In this document: in pieces, positions 41,721 through 43,496 of the stretch
How positions within the stretch are numbered: the first letter of the stretch is position 1
Layout of the letters: every line of letters begins with the position of its first letter
NCBI GenBank assembly: GCA_015207195.1
Contig: JADEXJ010000038.1
Coordinates: forward strand, 1 to 43,496
Source of the DNA: Pleurocapsales cyanobacterium LEGE 10410
Lineage (GTDB): Bacteria > Cyanobacteriota > Cyanobacteriia > Cyanobacteriales > Xenococcaceae
Length of the DNA stretch: 43,496 nt
Reading direction: 5' to 3'
Position numbers and translations under genes: made by a program
Notes under the pieces: model-generated
The model's input: the letters and a program-made list of their open reading frames with translations, nothing else
Told to the model about the DNA's origin: nothing
Database searches by the model: none

Positions 41721-41742
41721 GGGGGTTTGTCCCCCTTTTTTT
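41721..41742 (+). terminator. Intrinsic terminator ending the adenine-free tract
   Basis: GGGGG (41721-41725), loop TTTGT, CCCCC (41731-41735), then seven T. This is a textbook Rho-independent terminator for plus-strand transcription. Confidence 0.85.
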
Positions 41743-41809
41743 AGTTATTTATTGGCGATCGCTCTATACAAAAAACCAGTCTCACTATAAAACTGACATT
41801 AACTGAATA

Positions 41810-41883
41810 TGGGAACGGTGGGAATCGAACCCACAACCGAGTGATTAAGAGTCACTTGCTCTGCCTAATTGAGCTACGTTCCC
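41810..41883 (-). tRNA. trnK: tRNA-Lys (anticodon CUU)
   Basis: Read on the minus strand, a complete 74-base cloverleaf: acceptor GGGAACG pairs with CGTTCCC, the D arm GCTC pairs with GAGC, and the anticodon stem AGTGA pairs with TCACT around the loop CTCTTAA (anticodon CTT). A five-base variable loop follows, and the T arm has GTGGG-TTCGATT-CCCAC. The discriminator base is A and CCA is not encoded, as usual in cyanobacteria. Many cyanobacteria read both Lys codons with tRNA-Lys(UUU), so this is an accessory tRNA. A short stem and six T follow (41770-41795). It lies between two adenine-depleted blocks. Confidence 0.95.
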
Positions 41884-42340
41884 AGACGGAAATTTAACCC
41901 TAGATTAAAGCGATCGCGAGCCATATATTATTTTAAATATCTACTGCATAAGCTCATTCTACGAGATCTCTTGAATATGCCTTAGAGGGATACCTGAATG
42001 TTGCGATCGCCCGAACGCTACAGCTACATCTCGTTAAACTTTCTAATGCCTTACACTCAGTTCGTCTCGCTAATCGCTCGGCTTATTTCGGCGCGCATCC
42101 AAGTGCGGAAATTATAGCACAGGCAGTCGCTCACGGTTCGTTGGGGCTATTTATTATCTCTTGTTAGTCGTAGCCCCTTTTGTTTATTTGGGTCGCTCGT
42201 AAACATCGCTCCCATCGTTCGCTTGATGCCTATGCACTCAGGTTCGGGGTGTGTCTGCGCGCCTAGAATGTCTGTTTCGTCTCGCTTCGCTCGGTTTTTT
42301 TATATGTGTGCAATGTGAATGTGGTGGTGGTGCGGTGTGA
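41884..42340. other. Gene-free stretch upstream of the tRNA
   Basis: No coding frame is convincing. The part next to the tRNA (41884-42000) has ordinary composition and should contain its promoter. The rest has HIP1 sites, repeats of TCGCTCG type, and one plus-strand terminator-like hairpin (42143-42180). Confidence 0.5.
42143..42180 (+). terminator. Terminator-like hairpin
   Basis: GGGGCTA (42143-42149) pairs exactly with TAGCCCC (42171-42177), followed by TTTTGTTT. A 21-base loop weakens it. No gene precedes it on this strand, suggesting an unannotated transcript. Confidence 0.55.
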
Positions 42341-42606
42341 GTGTGTTGTCTCTCCTGCTTCGCCCTTCCCGTCTGGTTTTTGGGTTGGGCTTTGGTTTGT
42401 CGGCGGGGGCGTGGGGTTTGCCCCTTCTCGGTGGCTTGCCCCTGCTGTTTTTCCCTTGCCTGCTGCTCGTTGGGTTGCGCCCCCTGGCGGGCGGTGTTCC
42501 CTCGGTTGCTCTGTGGGGCTTTCGTGTTCCTCGCTTGTTCGGCTGCTGGTCGCGCCAGGTGTCGTCCTCTCGCCTTTTCTCGCGGTCTGTTTCTTTCCCT
42601 TTGTCT
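42341..42606 (+). other. Second adenine-free tract
   Basis: From 42341 to 42556 no A occurs in 216 bases; one A (42557) then none to 42606. It is G/C-rich with GGGG-TTTG-CCCC at 42413-42424. The three overlapping plus-strand frames here are an effect of missing A. A further 65-base tract without A lies at 42644-42708. Transcription strand is not shown by a terminator here. Confidence 0.8.
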
Positions 42607-42612
42607 ATATTC

Positions 42613-42641
42613 TTATTATACCATATAAATATGGAATTTTA
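42613..42641. repeat. 29-base element, copy 1
   Basis: TTATTATACCAT-N6-ATGGAATTTTA; the same frame with different N6 occurs at 43265-43293. The inner CCAT...ATGG is palindromic, so this may be a regulator site at the end of the adenine-free tract. Confidence 0.6.
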
Positions 42642-42708
42642 AATCTTTTTTTGTGGTTTTTTCTGGTGCTTCGGTCGCCTGCTTCGGTCGCTGCGCTTCC
42701 CTTGCGCG

Positions 42709-42796
42709 AACCCAAGGTTATCTATTTGCTCGCTCGTCGGGCGGGGACGACGCGAAGCTAGTGCTTTAGCGCAAGCCCCACCACTCCTCGTTCGCG
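42709..42796. repeat. GC-rich short repeat cluster
   Basis: The segment contains cyanobacterial-type short repeats such as TTGCGCGAACCC and GACGCGAAGCTAGTGC with TTTAGCGCAAGC, which form local inverted pairs. No coding frame is credible. It separates the adenine-free block from the SWIM gene. Confidence 0.45.
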
Positions 42797-43237
42797 TCAA
42801 ACAACAGCGATCGCTTTAGTCTTGTTTATGTAATCTGATAATTTATCAAAGCCTAACCATGTTAAAACCCCGTAGGCGTGTTTACAACAGGCTTTCTTGC
42901 CACCAAATATCATTATCTGATTTTGGTAATCGTGACACTCACAATCAAAACCATCCTCGTAAACAAAAACACTGTAAGCTGTACTCTTTCTAGGATTGAT
43001 AACTCTAAAATGTTCTCGATTAACTTGAGCAACACACAGCGATCGCGATTGCTCGATCCGCCAATCTACAAAATGCTGCTTGAATGCTTTCTTTGAAATA
43101 AATGTCGGTCTTTGTCCTTTGATTTGGACGAAGCAAACCTTGTACCAAACCTCAAACCTAACGATCGCCCAATGTTTTACATTTAGTATTCTTGCTGCTG
43201 CTGCTCTTGAATAAACGAAGTTATTTGAATTAATCAT
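42797..43237 (-). CDS. SWIM zinc-finger protein
   Basis: The 146-residue product ends with a SWIM motif: CEC (about 103-105) followed 17 residues later by CKH in GKKACCKHAYGVL (about 119-131), fitting CxC-x(n)-CxH. SWIM fingers bind DNA or proteins in recombination, defence and plasmid proteins. The N-terminal part has an RAAAARILNV helix like a small HTH and basic strands. The gene is divergent from the truncated gene at the right edge and shares a control region with palindromes. Confidence 0.75.
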   Translation of the reverse strand: MINSNNFVYSRAAAARILNVKHWAIVRFEVWYKVCFVQIKGQRPTFISKKAFKQHFVDWRIEQSRSLCVAQVNREHFRVINPRKSTAYSVFVYEDGFDCECHDYQNQIMIFGGKKACCKHAYGVLTWLGFDKLSDYINKTKAIAVV

Positions 43238-43264
43238 TGCTTGTTTCCTTAATAGTTCCTAATT

Positions 43265-43310
43265 TTATTATACCATTTTTAAATGGAATATTACGGCTTA
43301 AATATGGTAT
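43265..43310. promoter_or_regulatory. Divergent control region with copy 2 of the 29-base element
   Basis: TTATTATACCAT-N6-ATGGAATATTA (43265-43293) is followed by a wider inverted pair ATACCAT (43270-43276) and ATGGTAT (43304-43310). The region separates the SWIM gene from the right-edge gene and probably holds both promoters and a regulator site. Confidence 0.6.
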
Positions 43311-43342
43311 TATTTAGATGGAACTATTGAAATATACGAGCA

Positions 43343-43496
43343 ATGAAACCAGAAATTATTGTCACCAAAGAAGACTTATATCAAGCGGTTGAAAACTTAA
43401 TTTACGGCCAATTAGACGAAGATACTTTTTCTGATGATGAAGCGATCGCGACCATAATCAAACAACATATTGAATCCAAAATTGAAGACATAATTA
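43343..43496 (+). CDS. Hypothetical acidic protein, 3' end outside window
   Basis: An ATG at 43343 opens a frame that is still open at the right edge (51 codons). The visible part is acidic and helical (VTKEDLYQAVENLIYGQLDED, then a helix with AIATIIKQHIESKIED). A weak ribosome site (ACGAGCA) precedes it. No family can be assigned from the fragment. Confidence 0.6.
   Translation, partial: MKPEIIVTKEDLYQAVENLIYGQLDEDTFSDDEAIATIIKQHIESKIEDII

Larger units (their letters stand above)
41102..41742 (+). ncRNA. Candidate plus-strand non-coding RNA with an adenine-free 3' half
   Basis: The first part (41102-41386) has ordinary composition and two good hairpins (41170-41205 and 41275-41289). From 41387 to 41707 there are 321 bases without one A, and only one A (41708) up to 41742. 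The stretch ends exactly in an intrinsic terminator on the plus strand, which points to plus-strand transcription. Three overlapping long frames exist only because all stop codons contain A; their proteins are Leu/Ser/Val/Cys-rich and lack Lys, Asn, Asp and Glu almost wholly, so I do not call genes. The 5' end is not defined. No known RNA family is recognised. Confidence 0.5.

Noticed and set aside
41102-41742. Known large RNAs often found by tRNA genes (GOLLD, ROOL) for the candidate RNA
   Set aside because: Those RNAs are richly structured and need many A residues; an A-free half does not fit, and no family motif was recognised.
41356-41806. Three overlapping plus-strand open frames of 111-144 codons
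   Set aside because: All stop codons contain A and the tract has none, so every plus frame is open. The products are Leu/Ser/Val/Cys-rich with almost no Lys, Asn, Asp or Glu and have no ribosome site.
42306-42761. Three overlapping plus-strand frames of 95-151 codons
   Set aside because: Same effect of the second adenine-free tract; hydrophobic-looking translations are a by-product of T/G/C-only codons.

Overview
The window looks like cyanobacterial accessory DNA, most likely part of a large plasmid or chromid. The palindrome GCGATCGC (HIP1) recurs throughout, inside genes, between them and even in terminator stems. This density is a cyanobacterial hallmark. A ParA / ribbon-helix-helix partition pair with flanking AT-rich repeats (6496-7740) argues for a plasmid. 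Housekeeping-style extras (RRM protein, RecD2, RuvC-like, DinB, ArfB, Hsp20, one tRNA-Lys) argue for a big, stable one. No rRNA genes, CRISPR arrays or phage structural genes were seen.

Layout. 1-1040: 3' part of a gene whose product carries two copies of a GxGTGYI module and many six-base G or C runs. 1237-5076: RRM protein, recD2, a small Rof-like protein, a RuvC-like resolvase and a membrane protein. 5130-9432: small-molecule and phosphatase genes, the parA/RHH cassette, then an HTH protein followed in the -1 frame by a membrane-anchored ATPase that has no usable start codon. 9461-14518: a six-gene minus-strand operon (monooxygenase-like, isomerase, aldo/keto reductase, VOC, SnoaL-like) facing a TetR gene, with two matching operators in the divergent promoter. 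14575-18128: YdjM-like membrane hydrolase, BamE-like protein, then HlyD-like and TolC-like genes that overlap by 194 bases. 18134-22147: HTH protein, zinc-ribbon protein, tyrosine recombinase, HigBA-type toxin-antitoxin, nuclease and cupredoxin.

22593-31503: cupin, DUF1643 and hypothetical genes, a sulfur-binding-domain HNH nuclease (type IV restriction type), a complete IS4-like element sitting in a small gene with a 7-bp target duplication, a short DUF262 protein, and a tight operon of a possible AcrVA2-like protein plus a small alarmone hydrolase. 31646-36887: a large RTX-repeat protein, an HNH nuclease, a Mig-like mismatch glycosylase overlapping dinB. 36956-41101: ICMT-like methyltransferase, two GIY-YIG proteins plus a decayed third copy, Hsp20 with a hairpin leader, arfB and zinc-site proteins.

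41102-42796 is the strangest part. Two blocks around a tRNA-Lys(CUU) gene are almost free of adenine on the plus strand: 321 bases without a single A, then 216 bases without one. The first block ends at a textbook intrinsic terminator, so it is best read as the 3' part of a plus-strand non-coding RNA. The long open frames there are a trivial effect of having no A, since every stop codon needs one. I know of no named RNA family that explains it. The window ends with a SWIM zinc-finger gene and a divergent truncated gene that share a control region.
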